NCBI GenBank assembly: GCA_026315105.1
Contig: CM048751.1
Span: 341,046,649-341,110,648, forward strand
From: Locusta migratoria
Taxonomy: Eukaryota; Arthropoda; Insecta; Orthoptera; Acrididae
Direction of reading: 5' to 3'
DNA length: 64,000 nucleotides
Made by a program: the position numbers and the translations under genes. Below the pieces are notes generated by a model. That model saw nothing but the letters and a program-made list of their open reading frames with translations, was not told where the DNA came from and did no database searches. Within the stretch, counting starts at the first letter, position 1. Each line of letters opens with the position of its first letter. Shown piece by piece: positions 43,712-54,963 of this stretch.

Positions 43712-44450
43712 AATGGCCAGGGCTCGTGTACAACCTAACATAACGTATCTTGGCTCGCCTACTAAGGGGCGGTTGTAACACTGTTGCTTTTACCCTTTAA
43801 AGTTTATTCCTGTAAACCAGTGAACTAACAGGTACAGTACCGTTAACGAATAAGTTCACACTTGTGCTTTTACGTTAGTTTATTTTCTTTAGTCACATTT
43901 ACACTATATATCACAATTTACAATAAACAACTTCGCCACTCACGTAACTATTGTAGCCGAAACGGAAGACATTCGCGTACGAGCGCACTTACAAATTTCG
44001 GGACGCCACACGTGGCGTATAAAATGCGAACCGCACTGATGCGTCTATAAGCAGCTACCTTACCTACCCAGCGTCCGGCAAGCAACAGACCACGCGCCTT
44101 GCCTCCCTTGCTCCCAGCTCCGTGTAGACACGTGATTGACCACTTTAGTAAACTTTTTAAAAAATATACATAAACATTGAAATCACGATACCTTAGGATT
44201 CTCTCACATTGCATATCTAAACTAAAAAGGAAAGCAAGATTTATATTACAAACTGTTTATAGTAATTGTTTGTTCTGTTAAGTTTCAGTCGTGTGATTGA
44301 CCACTTTAGTCAACTTTAAAATATATACATAAACATTGAAATCACGACACTAGTATTCTCTCACCTTGCATATATAAAAAAAAGGAAAACAATTTTATGT
44401 CACATTAAATTGGTCATAGTAAATATTTGTTCTGTAATGTTATACTGTTT
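43712..44450. repeat. Foreign segment inside Copia, with tandem duplication
   Basis: It splits the Copia frame between CCNMP and AHWLSVKRMF. It carries a TATAAAA-like box near 44018 (GCGTATAAAATGCG) and a tandem pair with period about 161: GTGATTGACCACTTTAGT at 44132 and 44293, each followed by ATACATAAACATTGAAATCACGA. This could be a solo LTR or another non-coding element. I found no duplicated flanks. Confidence 0.55.
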
Positions 44451-45030
44451 TAAAAAGGCTCATTGGTTATCAGTAAAAAGAATGTTTAGATATTTGAAAG
44501 GAACATCTTATAAGCTAGAATTTTCTAAATATGGAAATTCAGAAATAATGGCCTTCAGTGATGCAGATTGGGGAAATAAAATCAATGGCAGATACTCTGT
44601 AACTGGTTCATGCATAAAAATACAAAACTCTTTAATTTTGTGGTATAGTAAGAAAGAAAAAACTGTTGCACTTTCTACTTGTGAGGCAGAATATATGGCT
44701 TTGGCTTCAGCTGTTCAAGATTTATAGTGGTTAAGGCAAGTAATGGCTGATATAGACCCAAGTAGTATCAGAAATTCACTTAAAGTATGTTGTGACAAGA
44801 AAGGAGCCATTCAATTAGCCAAGAATCTAGTGACAAATTCTAGATCAAAGCATAAAGATATAAAATATCATTTTATAAGAAAGCACGTGGAATCAGGTGT
44901 TGTTAGCATTGAACAGCTACCTTCTGAAGAAATGTTAGCTGATGCTTTTACCAAACACCTAAGACATGAAACCTGTGTAAGAAATTGTGGTCATGTGAAA
45001 TATGTGAAGGAGGGACTCTACACAATATAG
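44451..45030 (+). pseudogene. Copia RNase H and C-terminus
   Basis: The frame reads HWLSVKRMFRYLKGTSYKLEF, FSDADWGNKINGRYSVTG, KKEKTVALSTCEAEYMAL, then an in-frame TAG, and WLRQVMADI, KHKDIKYHFIRKHVE, LPSEEMLADAFTKHL. These are the Copia RNase H blocks: the first Asp in D-A-D-W, then S-T-x-E-A-E-Y, then H-x-x-x-R-x-H, then AD-x-F-T-K. One stop (44724-44726) is the only break, so this half is well preserved. Copia RNase H removes the RNA template during reverse transcription. Confidence 0.88.
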
Positions 45031-45236
45031 TGTTAATATCTATTTAAGGGGACATGTTGGGATATGTAAATTGATATTGCCACTTGTTTATTCCTTGTCA
45101 CTAGTAGTACTCTGCGTTTAATTAATTGTGTTTTGTCTGATGTGTGTGGGTCTTCTGCGTTGTGCACGAACTAATTTAATAAAACGTATTTTCACGTACT
45201 TTTCCACTAGTTGTAGAAAAATTAGTCAACAGTTTA

Positions 45237-45736
45237 AACTAATTTAGAAATCACATTGGAATATTCATGCCTGTTTACATTGCTAGCGATTGGAGACGCG
45301 ATCTGTCGGGGTTTAATATACCAACGAGGTAAAATAGCAAATTTATTTAAGTTGATCGCCAGTTTCGGCTCTAATGAGCTATCTTCTGATCATGAAATGC
45401 ATTAGACATACGATATTTTCATCATATTATTTATTTGTTTAGAGTGTGGCACGTACAAATCACGTTTATCAAAAATATACAGTTACAATAACTTTATGTG
45501 TATAACTTTTGGCAATTAAATACAAGACATAAATAATTACATAAGATTATGTCATAAACAACATATATGCAGTTACAAATTAACAGTTAGACTGTTAATA
45601 TATTCAACTGCGCTCTGGGGATGGTGCTCCATGCTATTTGTGTAGAGCAGGCCTGGCCAGGAGGCGGCTAGACGAACATGAGCGCTCGCGGCTGAATGGG
45701 GCACCCAGGCGTCGTGACGTACTGAAGCGCAGGGGG
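45237..45736. other. Unassigned stretch
   Basis: No gene was found. CAGTTTCGGCTCTAATGAGC-TATCTTCTGATCATG near 45352-45395 is an inverted relative of 51633-51672. Confidence 0.4.
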
Positions 45737-46900
45737 CTAGATTAGATTAGATTAGATTAGTACTTGTTCCATAGATCATGAATACGACATTTCGTAATGA
45801 TGTGTAACGTGTCAAGTTAATGAAAGGTGTCTTTACAAATTATTACTTTGTACTAAATATTACGTGACAATATTTTTAGTATTTTTAATTTTTTTTTTTT
45901 TCAAATTCAGTAATTTATATCTAAAAATTCATCTATAGTGTAGAAGGAGTTGCCTTGCAGAAATTCTTTTAATTTAGTTTTAAATGCTTGTTGGCTATCT
46001 GTCAGGCTTTTGATGCTGTTTGGTAGGTGTCCAAAGACTTTTGTGGCAGCATAATTCACCCCTTTCTGTGCCGAAGTTAGATTTAACCTTGAATAGTGAA
46101 GATCATTCTTTCTCCTAGTGTTGTAGTTATCTACACTGCTATTGCTTTTGAATTCGGTTGGATTGGTAATAACAAATTTCATAAGTGAATATATATACTG
46201 AGAAGCTACTGTGAAGATCCCTAGCTCTTTAAATAAGTGTCTGCAGGATGATCTTGGATGGGCTCCGGCAATTATTCTGATCACACGCTTTTGTGCAGTG
46301 AATACTTGTTTACTCAATGATGAATTACCCCAGAAAATGATGCCATACGAAAGCAGAGAATGAAAATAGGCATAGTAAGCTAATTTACTGAGATGTACAT
46401 AACCAAAATTTGCAATTACCCTAATAGCATAAGTTGCTCAACTCAAACATTTCAACAGATCTTCAATGTGTATTTTCCAGTTCAACCCCTCAGCAATGCT
46501 TACACCTAAAAAATTTGAATATTCTTCCTTTGCTACAGATTTCTAACAAAAGTCTATATTTATTGATGGTGTCATTCCATTTACTATATGGAACTATATG
46601 TACTGTGTTTTATCAAAATTTAATGATAGTCCATTTGCTGAGAACCACTTAATGTTTTCTGAAAGACGTCGTTTACAATTTCATTAGTTAGTTCTTATCT
46701 GTCACGTGTATCATCAGCAAAAAGAACGAGCTTTGCATCTTCATGAATATACAATGGCAAGTCATTAATATGTATTAAGAACAGCAAAGGTCCCAAGACC
46801 GAACCTTGTGGCACCCCTTTTTTCATTGCTCCCAGGTTGAGGAATCAACTGTGTTTTGCATATTATGAGAACTAATGTAAAACAGGTGTAAACAGGGGTT
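45737..46900 (-). pseudogene. LINE reverse transcriptase fragment with (ATTAG)n tail
   Basis: Reading right to left: GVPQGSVLGPLLFLIHIND near 46770-46820 and LVLFADDT near 46690-46730 (catalytic F-A-D-D), followed by degenerate sequence. An open 136-residue segment (45907-46317) then carries QKRVIRIIAGAHPRSSCRHLF, NYNTRRKNDL and KVFGHLP. The 3' end terminates in four or five copies of CTAAT (minus strand) at 45737-45760, a simple-repeat tail of the kind CR1/Jockey-group LINEs use. It is related to the fragment at 17672-18590. Frameshifts between the palm and the C-terminus make it inactive. Confidence 0.75.
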
Positions 46901-46950
46901 GTCTTCACACGACTGAGAACAACGTCGTTCCGGCTAAGCTTCAGATGCGA

Positions 46951-47194
46951 TACCGAGCGAGGTGGCGCAGTGGTAACACACTGGACTCGCATTCGGAAGG
47001 ATGATGGGTCAAATCCATTTCCGGCCATCCAGATTTAGGTTTTCCGTGATTTCCTAAATCACTCCAGGCAAATGCCGGGATGGTTCCTTTGAAAGGGCAC
47101 AGCCGATTTTTTCCCACATCCTTACCCAAAAACTCCGAGCGTAAGCTCCGTCTGTTGATGGGACGTTAAACTCCAAGCTTCCTTCCTTCCTTTT
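46951..47194 (+). repeat. SINE B, full-length
   Basis: Perfect 11-bp duplications TTCAGATGCGA lie at 46940-46950 and 47195-47205. The head reads GAGCGAGGTGGCGCAGTGG, ACACACTGGACTCGCATTCGG; the body GGCAAATGCCGGGATGGTTCC; and the tail (CCTT)n. Confidence 0.9.
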
Positions 47195-47205
47195 TTCAGA
47201 TGCGA

Positions 47206-47879
47206 GCGCGTGTGCCCACCACACCTCTTTTCACGTCGAAGAAATTTAGTGCGATAGCTCCAGAGCGAAAAGCAGACACATCAACGTCAATGTAGAACAC
47301 CTCAGAGCAAGAAGCATACGTGTTTCGGCTTTTTGCTAGACACTAGTTTTTGAAAAATCAAGGTCAAATTTGATTATGGAAAATCGCGTTTTGAATTGTA
47401 TACATCGAAAGATCGTCAAAACATGAGCATTTTTTTTACTAATATATATGGGCCCAAAAGTTAATGACGTTTGGGCAATTAACATTTCTTCTGTTTCCAT
47501 GCTGCAGCTATTAACATTCAATTGAGTGTATCTGTTAACAACTGTTTCATTCGTGATACACAATTAAAAGGAAAAAAAAAACCGATAAAAATAAGAAACA
47601 TATAGAATTTTACTTTCATTCATCAGAAATCTCTTTCATTCATAAGAAATGAATTGTATTTCCTTTTTCATACATCAGTTTCTTACAACCAATTTGCCAC
47701 AGAATAGATTATTCAACCAGCGACAAGCGTCACATCTTCGTATAACATATCAGTGGCCGTAGAATTGGACTGACCGACAATTCCCCATTGCGAAGTTACT
47801 TTATTGGGATTCTTGCCTCCCTCACTGCGCCTCACAACTATTTTCCGTTACTGTTAGCCACCGCGAGCCGGCCGACAGC
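47206..47879. other. Unassigned stretch
   Basis: I saw no gene or known repeat here. Confidence 0.45.
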
Positions 47880-47890
47880 TCACTGCTGTG

Positions 47891-48093
47891 TGGCCGGCCA
47901 CGGTGGCCGAGGGGATTGCGGCGCGCCAGTCACGATCTGCACGGCCACTACGGTCGGGCGTTCGATCACCCCTCGGGCATGGATATTTGTGCCGTCCTTA
48001 GTAATAGCTAGTTCATAAGTAGTTTGTAAGTTTAGGGACTGATGACCCCATAGTTAAGTCCCATAAGCTATACAAACATTTGAACATTTCATT
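47891..48093 (+). repeat. SINE A, full-length
   Basis: Perfect 11-bp duplications TCACTGCTGTG lie at 47880-47890 and 48094-48104. It has the head GGCCGGCCACGGTGGCCGAG, the body GGCATGGATATTTGTGCCG and the tail ACAAACATTTGAACATTTC. Confidence 0.9.
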
Positions 48094-48104
48094 TCACTGC
48101 TGTG

Positions 48105-50206
48105 GCGCGAGCGCGAGCCAGCTCGCTCTAGCAGATTGCTGAGCAGGCCTGGCTGTAGAGAGTCCGCACATCGGCCGTGGCTCTTCCTGATCCTGTTGAG
48201 GGTATTCCAGGTTCTACGGGGTGGAGGTCTGTTCGGAGGTTTCAGTGAGGTGTTTAACTGTGGAGGTGCCGATTCTTCCCACTTCACTTTCCAGCTTTCT
48301 GCAAGATAGAAACAGTTTTCCGCCAGATCTTTGGCACTTATAAGAGGTCTGTTTCCATTCTGTGAGAAGCGCATGTTCTCTTCACAAGTGAGGTGGCGGT
48401 ATATGGCTGAGTATAGGTAGCCAGTGAATGGTAGTTGATTTTATTGTCCCCGAAATAATCATCATAATTTGGTTCAGCACTATATCCACTATCATGGTGT
48501 GAGCGCTCTTTAGCCAAACGGAAACAGTACTCTGCCGCAGAGTAGACAAGTCACAAAGCAGAACAACGCAGCACAGAGGTGGTGGAGACCCAGCTGGTAC
48601 CACATAGTTTCTGAATAATATTGTTCCTAGTGCTAATTTTTGCAGCAATGTTGATGAGGTGTTGTTTATAGCTCAGGGTTCTATCTAGTGTCACTCCCAG
48701 GTATTTTGGATTTTTATGTTGAGGCAGAATGTTGTTATCAAAATAAATTTTAAGGCACCTGTTAGGTAATTTATTATTCAGGTGGAAACACATAGTCTTA
48801 CTTCTAGTTGGTTTTGGTTGTAGCCTCAATTCGCGAAAGTACGTTCCCAGTAAGGACAAGTCGCTTGTCTGGACAGTCTTAGTATGCTCCATATCTCGAT
48901 GTTGTGTAGCTATGGCCCAGTCATCTGCATACCCAAACTTTTCCGATTTAGTATTAGGCATATCGGCTATATACATGCTTAAAAATAGCGGTGCTAGGGC
49001 TAATCCTTGGGGCAAGCCATTTTTTATCTTTGTCATTTTTCTCTTATTATTTCCAAGTATCTTCTTGAATGGTCTGTTGCAGCGCATCTCCTTGATAGGG
49101 TTAGTCATTTTCAGACATGGCACGATGTGGAGTAGTTTAAAAATCAGGCCCTGTCTCCACACAGTGTCTTATGCCGCTGTCAGGTCTATAAATACTACTG
49201 ATGTCTTCTCCCGTATTTGGAAGCCTGCCTCGATGTAGGAAGTTTGTGAAAGGACTTCATCTGTGTAGCCCCTGTGTGGCCAGAAGCCTGCTTGATCCAC
49301 AGGAATACACTCTAGGATGCCTGGGCTCATTCTGTTATACATAAGTCTCTCCAGTAGTTTGTAGATCATAGTAAGAAGGGCATTTGGGCGGTAGCTGTTC
49401 GATTGGTCATTCGATTTACCTGGTTGCAGTATCACTATGATTTTTGCTTTCTTAAGGCTATTTGGTATTCTTCCAGTTTCTATCATGCTGGAGAAGAACT
49501 ATAATTTAGCAAATTTACCGCAGTGAAGTAGAAACTCTGGGTGAATTCCATCAAAACCTGGAGCTTTCCATGGCTAAATATCTGTCAGTGCCATTGTTAT
49601 CTCTTCCACTGAGAAAGGATATAAGTTTTGTGGATTGTTTACGACTAAAGATTTCAGCTATTTGAGTTCCTTTTGAACTTTTATAGTATGAGCTCGACGC
49701 CTTGGAACTCTAGAGGTTTTACCGATGTGCACCGCAACTGTGTTTGGAGAAATAGAGTTGGTTGGTCGCAGATTCCTGCTGCTGCCACCAAGCCTCCGAA
49801 GTAGCGACCACGCCTTTCTGAATGTGTGGCCATTTCCTCAACGGTCTCTATCCAATTAGTGTGCCTGGCAGCATGCAGACTGTGCAATAACTCATTTGAA
49901 ATCTTCCTATCCCTATGATCTAGGAACTGTTCAGAGAGACGCTCACTTTTTTCATTCCACCACTGCACGTATTCTTTTCTAGATCCTCGGGGAATGCTGT
50001 CCTTAGCTGAGCTTATGACTTCTCCCACAAATCTATTCTAATTTTTATATGTTGGAGGTATCCATCCAAGGCGTTTATAAAGTTTTTCTGAGAAAGTAGC
50101 CCAGTCCGCTTCCCCAAGCTTCCATCTGAGACAAGGATACGAGGAAATTAGGGGGATAGTAAGACCTATTTCTATGAACACCGGACGATGTTGGGAGTCA
50201 GGGATT
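48105..50206 (-). pseudogene. LINE B: endonuclease end, reverse transcriptase, C-terminus
   Basis: From right to left: SQHRPVFIEIGLTIPL (end of the endonuclease, near 50150-50200), a linker (49681-50028), KKAKIIVILQPGKSNDQSNSYRP and LERLMYNRM near 49330-49450, then SVVFIDLTAAYDTVW, whose D-L-x-x-A-Y-D-T-V-W is the first palm block. NGLPQGLALAPLF and KFGYADDWAIA (48895-48945, catalytic Y-A-D-D) follow, then YLGVTLDRTLSYKQHL, RNNIIQKLCGTSW and finally WLPILSHIPPPHL. Several frame changes separate otherwise well-kept blocks. The layout matches a family frequent in insects and ticks and placed near the Jockey group. The 5' end abuts the tail of LINE A at 50206. Confidence 0.75.
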
Positions 50207-51420
50207 AATTGATTGATTTTCTCAGGGAAGCCAAAACAGCTTTGGTCCAACCCGCCACTGCCCGCTAACTAAGTTTATTGTGCAGTATCGCTCCCTTTAT
50301 ATCTAGTAAAGCCAACCAATGCCCTTGAACAGTGCAAGGAGTCCATTTACCAGTTCTTTATTAGACACAATTTCTTCGGGTCTGGTTGTCCCAAATGTTC
50401 TGTGCCTTTGCTCTCCAATGCAATGCATTCGAAGATCAGATGTGACGCAGTTTCATCACGATCATCACAGATCCTACATTTAGGGCCTCCTTCTGTTATT
50501 CCCATTGTATGTAGATGTTTTTTTTGAAATTCCCATGGCCTATCAGCAATCCAACCATGAGTCTAATCTCTCTCTTGTTCAAGCCCAGGATTACAGAGCT
50601 TCTTTTAAAACATGGCTTTGGCATCATTACCTTGCCATGTTTTTGTTTATAGACCTTGGTCCAATATTCTACGTGCTGTCTTCTGAGCCAGTTACGTAGC
50701 TCCAATTTGATCATTTCCTTTGTGTTTCCGGTCCAATATATGGAGTCTCTGCCCCTATCTTGGCTAATCTGTCATGTTCATTGCCCCTGATCCCCGAGTG
50801 GCCAGGGACCCACAATAGGTTTACCCTATTGCTTTCCCCTAGCTCCACCAAAACCCTGTGACATTCTGCAACAATTTTAGATCTTGTTGCAGGAGCTGCC
50901 AGTGATCTCAGGGATGCCTGGCAGTCTCAATAGATGTAGATGCTACGGTTTTTGTAGCACCTACGCAAATTCTCCTCCACACACACCCTGATGGCAGTGA
51001 TTTCGGTCTGGAATAATGAGGCCAGTTTCCCTAGAGAGATGGCATCCTCCAGTCTTGGCTGCACCCCTTATACCCCAGCCCCAACGCCTTGGTCTGATTT
51101 CGACCCGTCAGTGAACCATACAATGTCCCCCGTATGGTGTCGAACTATTTTGTTCCACTGCTCCCTACTTCCAATTGTTATATTGAAAGGCTTGTTGAAG
51201 CAGTATGGGGTTATAGTATAGTCGTCCGGCATTTCCCCAACCTTTCCTATATTTACCTCACTCACTATTTTAGTGTGTTATTCTGGATATCCCGAAAAGT
51301 TCCAATTTTTGCCAGATTTGAGCCTGTATGCACCAGCCGCTGCCTCCATCTTGTCCCAGAGTTGTAATTGGGCATATCCAGCATGGTTTCCATCCCAGAA
51401 GTTGGTGTGCTGATATATTA
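50207..51420 (-). pseudogene. LINE A: RNase H domain and 3' end
   Basis: The minus strand shows WNKIVRHHTGDIVWFTDGSK near 51085-51150, with the T-D-G-S-K start of an RNase H domain. It continues with QTEITAIRVCVEENL, YIYxDCQASLRSL, NRVNLLWVPGHSGIRGN-EHD (the terminal H-S-G-I-x-G-N-E-x-A-D block, near 50755-50810), then RLMVGLLIGHGNFKK. A cysteine-rich end follows, and the tail (ATCA)n stands at 50207-50225. It therefore carries the 3' part of a LINE with an RNase H. The polymerase lies beyond the fragment. A second copy of its last 211 bases lies at 61779-61989. Confidence 0.75.
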
Positions 51421-51834
51421 GTGGCACTGACATTTTATTTGTATTTTAAGACGTTGTGATGTACGACAGTTGTACTACACAAGTATATTTTAGGTTAATA
51501 TGACTTGATCTGCTTCATGGCCACGTGCGAATTATTATTTTACCAACCATCCATGTGACTTGATTTGATGGAACTAATGTTTTGAATGATATGGTCTTAG
51601 TAGCATAATGACAATTACCTTCGTTTAACACGTTTTATGATAAGAAGATGGCCCGTTAAAGAGCCGAAATTCGTAATCAAAATAAATTTGGGATACTGAT
51701 TTTGAGTCACTGTCACATGTTTTCAACTGCCGGCAACTGCAACATTCGAACAATTGTTTTATAACTGCTCTGTGAACGTGTGTTCAGCATTAAACAACAA
51801 GGCATTTAGCGGTTAATGACGACTTTGCAGTTTG
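51421..51834. other. Unassigned stretch
   Basis: No gene was found. GAAGATGGCCCGTTAAAGAGCCGAAA lies at about 51643-51668 (see findings). Confidence 0.4.
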
Positions 51835-52520
51835 CTGATGGCATAGTAACTCTGTTAGGGACGACAAAGGACCTGGAAGAGCATTTGAACAGCACTGATA
51901 GTGTCTTGAATGGAGGGTGTAAGAAGAATTTTTACAAGATCAAGGCAAGGGTAATGAAATTCTGAAGGAATTGGATTAGGAAATGAGGCACTAAAAGTTA
52001 TATATGAGTTTTGTTATTTTGGTAGTAAGATAACTTCTGATGGCCAAAGTAGAGAAGCTATAAAATGGCTGTGAGAAGAGAAGCATTTCTGAAAAAGAGA
52101 AATTTATTAACATCGTGCATTAATTTACATGTTAGGAAATATTTTCTAGAGGCATTTTTTAGTGTAGCGTTGTATGAGAGAGAAATGTAAACGATTACTA
52201 GTTCAGACATAAATATGATAGCTTTCGAAATTTCTTGCTGCAGGAGAACGCTTAAGTTTAGATGGATAGATTGCATAACTAATGATGAGATACTGAATAG
52301 TATTGGCTTCTTGAGTACAAGGAAAGATAGTTTGGTAGGGCACATTCAGATACATCAAAGAATATTCAATTTAACATCGGTGGGAAGTTTGTGGTGTAAA
52401 AATCGCAGAGAAAGACCAAGAGACGAATGACGTAAGTAGGTTGTCGTTCTTGTTCAGAGATGAAGAGGCTTGAACAGGACAGTCTTTGGACTAAAACCCA
52501 TAACGGCAACAGAACAATAC
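51835..52520 (+). pseudogene. LINE reverse transcriptase C-terminal half
   Basis: The plus frame reads QFADGIVTLLGTTKDLEEHL, with F-A-D-G in place of the catalytic F-A-D-D. It continues with KNFYKIKARVM, RREAFLKKRNLL, ALYEREM, CCRRTLKFRWIDCITNDEIL and STRKDSLVGHIQIHQR. These are the finger-to-C-terminal blocks of an endonuclease-reverse transcriptase LINE. It is the same lineage as 11345-11710, where only the last part survives. Three or more stops and the catalytic D-to-G change mark it as dead. Confidence 0.65.
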
Positions 52521-52573
52521 GGTTTGACAATTGATCTTCGCAACCACACTTGATACGGTAGACTTCTGTAGCT

Positions 52574-52771
52574 AAAATGTCCAAATGTTTGTAAACCTGT
52601 TGGACAAAATGCTATGGTCAGCAGTCCCTAGGCTTACAACGACTTAAACTAACTTATACTAAGGACAACACGCAGACACCCCCTGCCCGAGGGAGGACTC
52701 GAACCTTCGGCGGGAACGCTGGCCACTCGGCAGCATGCCGCCTTAGACAACGCGGCCACTCCGCGCGGCTG
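52574..52771 (-). repeat. SINE A (CA-containing subfamily), full-length
   Basis: Flanks TTCTGTAGCT (52564-52573) and TTCTGCAGCT (52772-52781) match at 9 of 10 bases. The inverse B-box GGACTCGAACC and the terminal CCGCGCGGC are present. Confidence 0.85.
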
Positions 52772-52781
52772 TTCTGCAGCT

Positions 52782-53209
52782 GTTTGACTGCAGTGACAGT
52801 GACTTACGGCCTACAAGGTCCCCATGCTGGGCGACAAGAAGAACAGGCTCCCCGCGGTCCGTCTGCCGTGTGTTTTCAGGCGTGCGTTCGTCTCCCTCGG
52901 CTCCCTGTGGCTCAGACATATTACGCTACTCTGTGCCTGGAGCGAGCGTTTGCTCTGGTCACGTGGTCAATGGCCGTCTACCCAACTCTGCCATTCGAAT
53001 GCTTCCGACGTCCACAGGCTGTTTCCGTAAGAGCGTGTAAAAACGGCAGACATTCTCCACTGAACAATTTGAGGGAGGAAATCTAGGGTGCGCCAAGCTG
53101 GCTTTAGGAGATATCGAAGCAAACTTTTCTACCGCTTTATTACTCTTTTTCATCTTACAATGCAACACATGTCCTGGCAACTATAAGCCAATGGTGCACA
53201 CAGAACAAA
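52782..53209. other. Unassigned stretch
   Basis: G+C is somewhat higher than around it. Three overlapping frames lack recognisable domains. Confidence 0.4.
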
Positions 53210-54290
53210 TTACAGATGGCAGTACATAAGACAGTCTACATATTACTAAAAGGAACCGTAATCAGGGACACAATAATAAAACACAAAAACATCAAAATAC
53301 GCAGACAACACAATACACGTTATCTTGGTGTCCAATTGGACGAACGCTTGACCTTTAATGTACATATACGACTGACAACCGACAGGGTCACCAGGATGAC
53401 TCAAAAACTTGCCAGGCTAAACACCACAACGTACAGACTACCTACACAAACACTACGTACATACCACACAGCCCTCTTCGAGTCAGTAATCAGCTTCGCG
53501 GCCAGTTCATTGGCACAGCGTCTGGCATTACAGACCAACATTGCCACTGTTAGGAAAGGTCAAAGAAGTGTCATGTTAAGGCTAACTGGAGCCTTCAACA
53601 CTAACTCGGACGAAGCACTCTGCGTGGTACTGGGGATACCACCAATAGACCTTACCATACGACTAAGAGCTGCTATGTACTGGCTGAAGGGAGGGGGGGG
53701 GGGGGGAAATACGACAAGCTCCACAAACTTGTTGGACAAGAGATAACAGAACGGAGGCAACTAATTAAATGGAGAATGGATGGTAAAGGGAATGGGATAA
53801 CTGCGAGAAAGGAAGGCGTGTCTATGACTTTTTCCCGAGTATAAGGAAACGTCTTCGAACAGGCCGTATCAATCCCAGCCAGGGTATGATCCACTTCCTA
53901 AAGGGACACGGCCCCTACCCCACACACCTCACAGGTGTGGGTCTCAGTGACAATCCATGCTGTACGTGTGGAGAAATTTGGACCCCAGAACACACTGTCA
54001 TACACTATCAGCTCTACAAAACACACACGCACACTAGGTTTGACACGACTAAATACCTGAACCAACTAATAAGAGATAAGAACGGATGGGACATAATGAA
54101 CAGGCTGATGTTCGAAGTCTCACTACGAAAAAAGACGAGGACACTCAGAATGTAAGACGTAATGCAACACGAAACGCCCACAACAGAAGACAAATCTGAC
54201 ACTGAAAGCGCAAACAGTGCAAATTACACCACAGATGACAGCCCCGACACAGAGGACGATACAACACATGTAACCTACAGATATAGCTTA
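53210..54290 (+). pseudogene. R1-like LINE polymerase C-terminus
   Basis: An open segment at 53216-53746 reads KTVYILLKGTV, RYLGVQLDERLTFNVHI, LRTYHTALFESVISFAASS and EALCVVLGIPPIDLTIRLRA. The order (KT-x2-M-L-L-K-G, YLG-x2-L-x-x-x-L-x-F, A-L-x-V-x-x-G-x-x-P-L-D-L) is that of R1-clade LINEs, downstream of the catalytic palm. After a G run (53693-53706) and frame changes, 53886-54155 gives FLKGHGPY and NPCCTCGEIWTPEHTVIH. That is the C-C-H-C-like knuckle 'C-x-C-G-x8-E-H' near the end of such polymerases. The upstream palm and endonuclease are missing. About 350 bases of possible 3' untranslated sequence follow. Confidence 0.65.
53693..53706 (+). repeat. Poly-G run
   Basis: Fourteen Gs that shift the R1-like frame. 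Confidence 0.95.
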
Positions 54291-54682
54291 TCATAGGAGT
54301 CTCCAAATGAGAAAACTCCAGGATGGCAGGGCTCGAAGTAAATTCCGAGGCCTCCCACCCTGAACTTTCCACTCTTATTCTTCAGACTGTCAACAAACCA
54401 ATCTTTCCTATCTTCTATGATTCTCTTCTTAAAATAGTTGATGTTTTTAAGTTGCCTTTCCATTTGCCTTACGATAAGTTTTTACGTTTTTCTTTGTATT
54501 TTTTATCTAATTACTGTAAATGTATAAAGAAAATAATGTATCACAGTCGCATAAATGTATCACATAGTTTTTGTAATCACGACCAGCTGTATACCCAAAG
54601 GCAACTGGTCCGCAACAAGGGTAAATAAATAAGTGTACACAGACATTTTTTATTTCCTTCAAAGAAACAAGGAAGGACGAGC

Positions 54683-54724
54683 CTCACGGCTGCTTCCCCT
54701 CGGAAGTTCGAGGCTTCCCTCGGG

Positions 54725-54762
<38 letters not shown>

Positions 54763-54846
54763 GTCCTCTACATAACTTAAAATAGTTTGTAAGTCTAGGG
54801 ACTGATGGCCAATTTGGTCTCAAAGGTTTATAAACATATGATTTTT
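54683..54846 (+). repeat. SINE A, 5'-truncated, with GT expansion
   Basis: Perfect 8-bp duplications GGACGAGC lie at 54675-54682 and 54847-54854. It keeps the B-box region, an expanded (GT)n at 54727-54761 where other copies have a short CA/GT tract, and the tail GTCTAGGGACTGATGG. The A-box part of the head is missing. Confidence 0.85.
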
Positions 54847-54963
54847 GGACGAGCGTGATTGCTAGGAAATCAAGATGCTGGTTTTGTTTACTTTACTTGT
54901 CTATCAGGTGACTGTTGTATGGTATTTACATTGTCCCATTACAGAACGTGCTATCAATCAACG

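Larger units (their letters stand above)
43310..45231 (+). mobile_element. Internally deleted Copia LTR retrotransposon
   Basis: The LTRs at 43310-43487 and 45055-45231 (178 and 177 bp) start TGTTRGGGAT, end CAACA and differ at about a dozen sites. The perfect 5-bp duplication GTTTA lies at 43305-43309 and 45232-45236. A purine tract AAGGGGACA precedes the right LTR. gag, protease, integrase and most of the reverse transcriptase are gone, because coding begins mid-polymerase directly after the left LTR. A 0.74-kb foreign segment (43712-44450) splits what remains. Confidence 0.9.
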
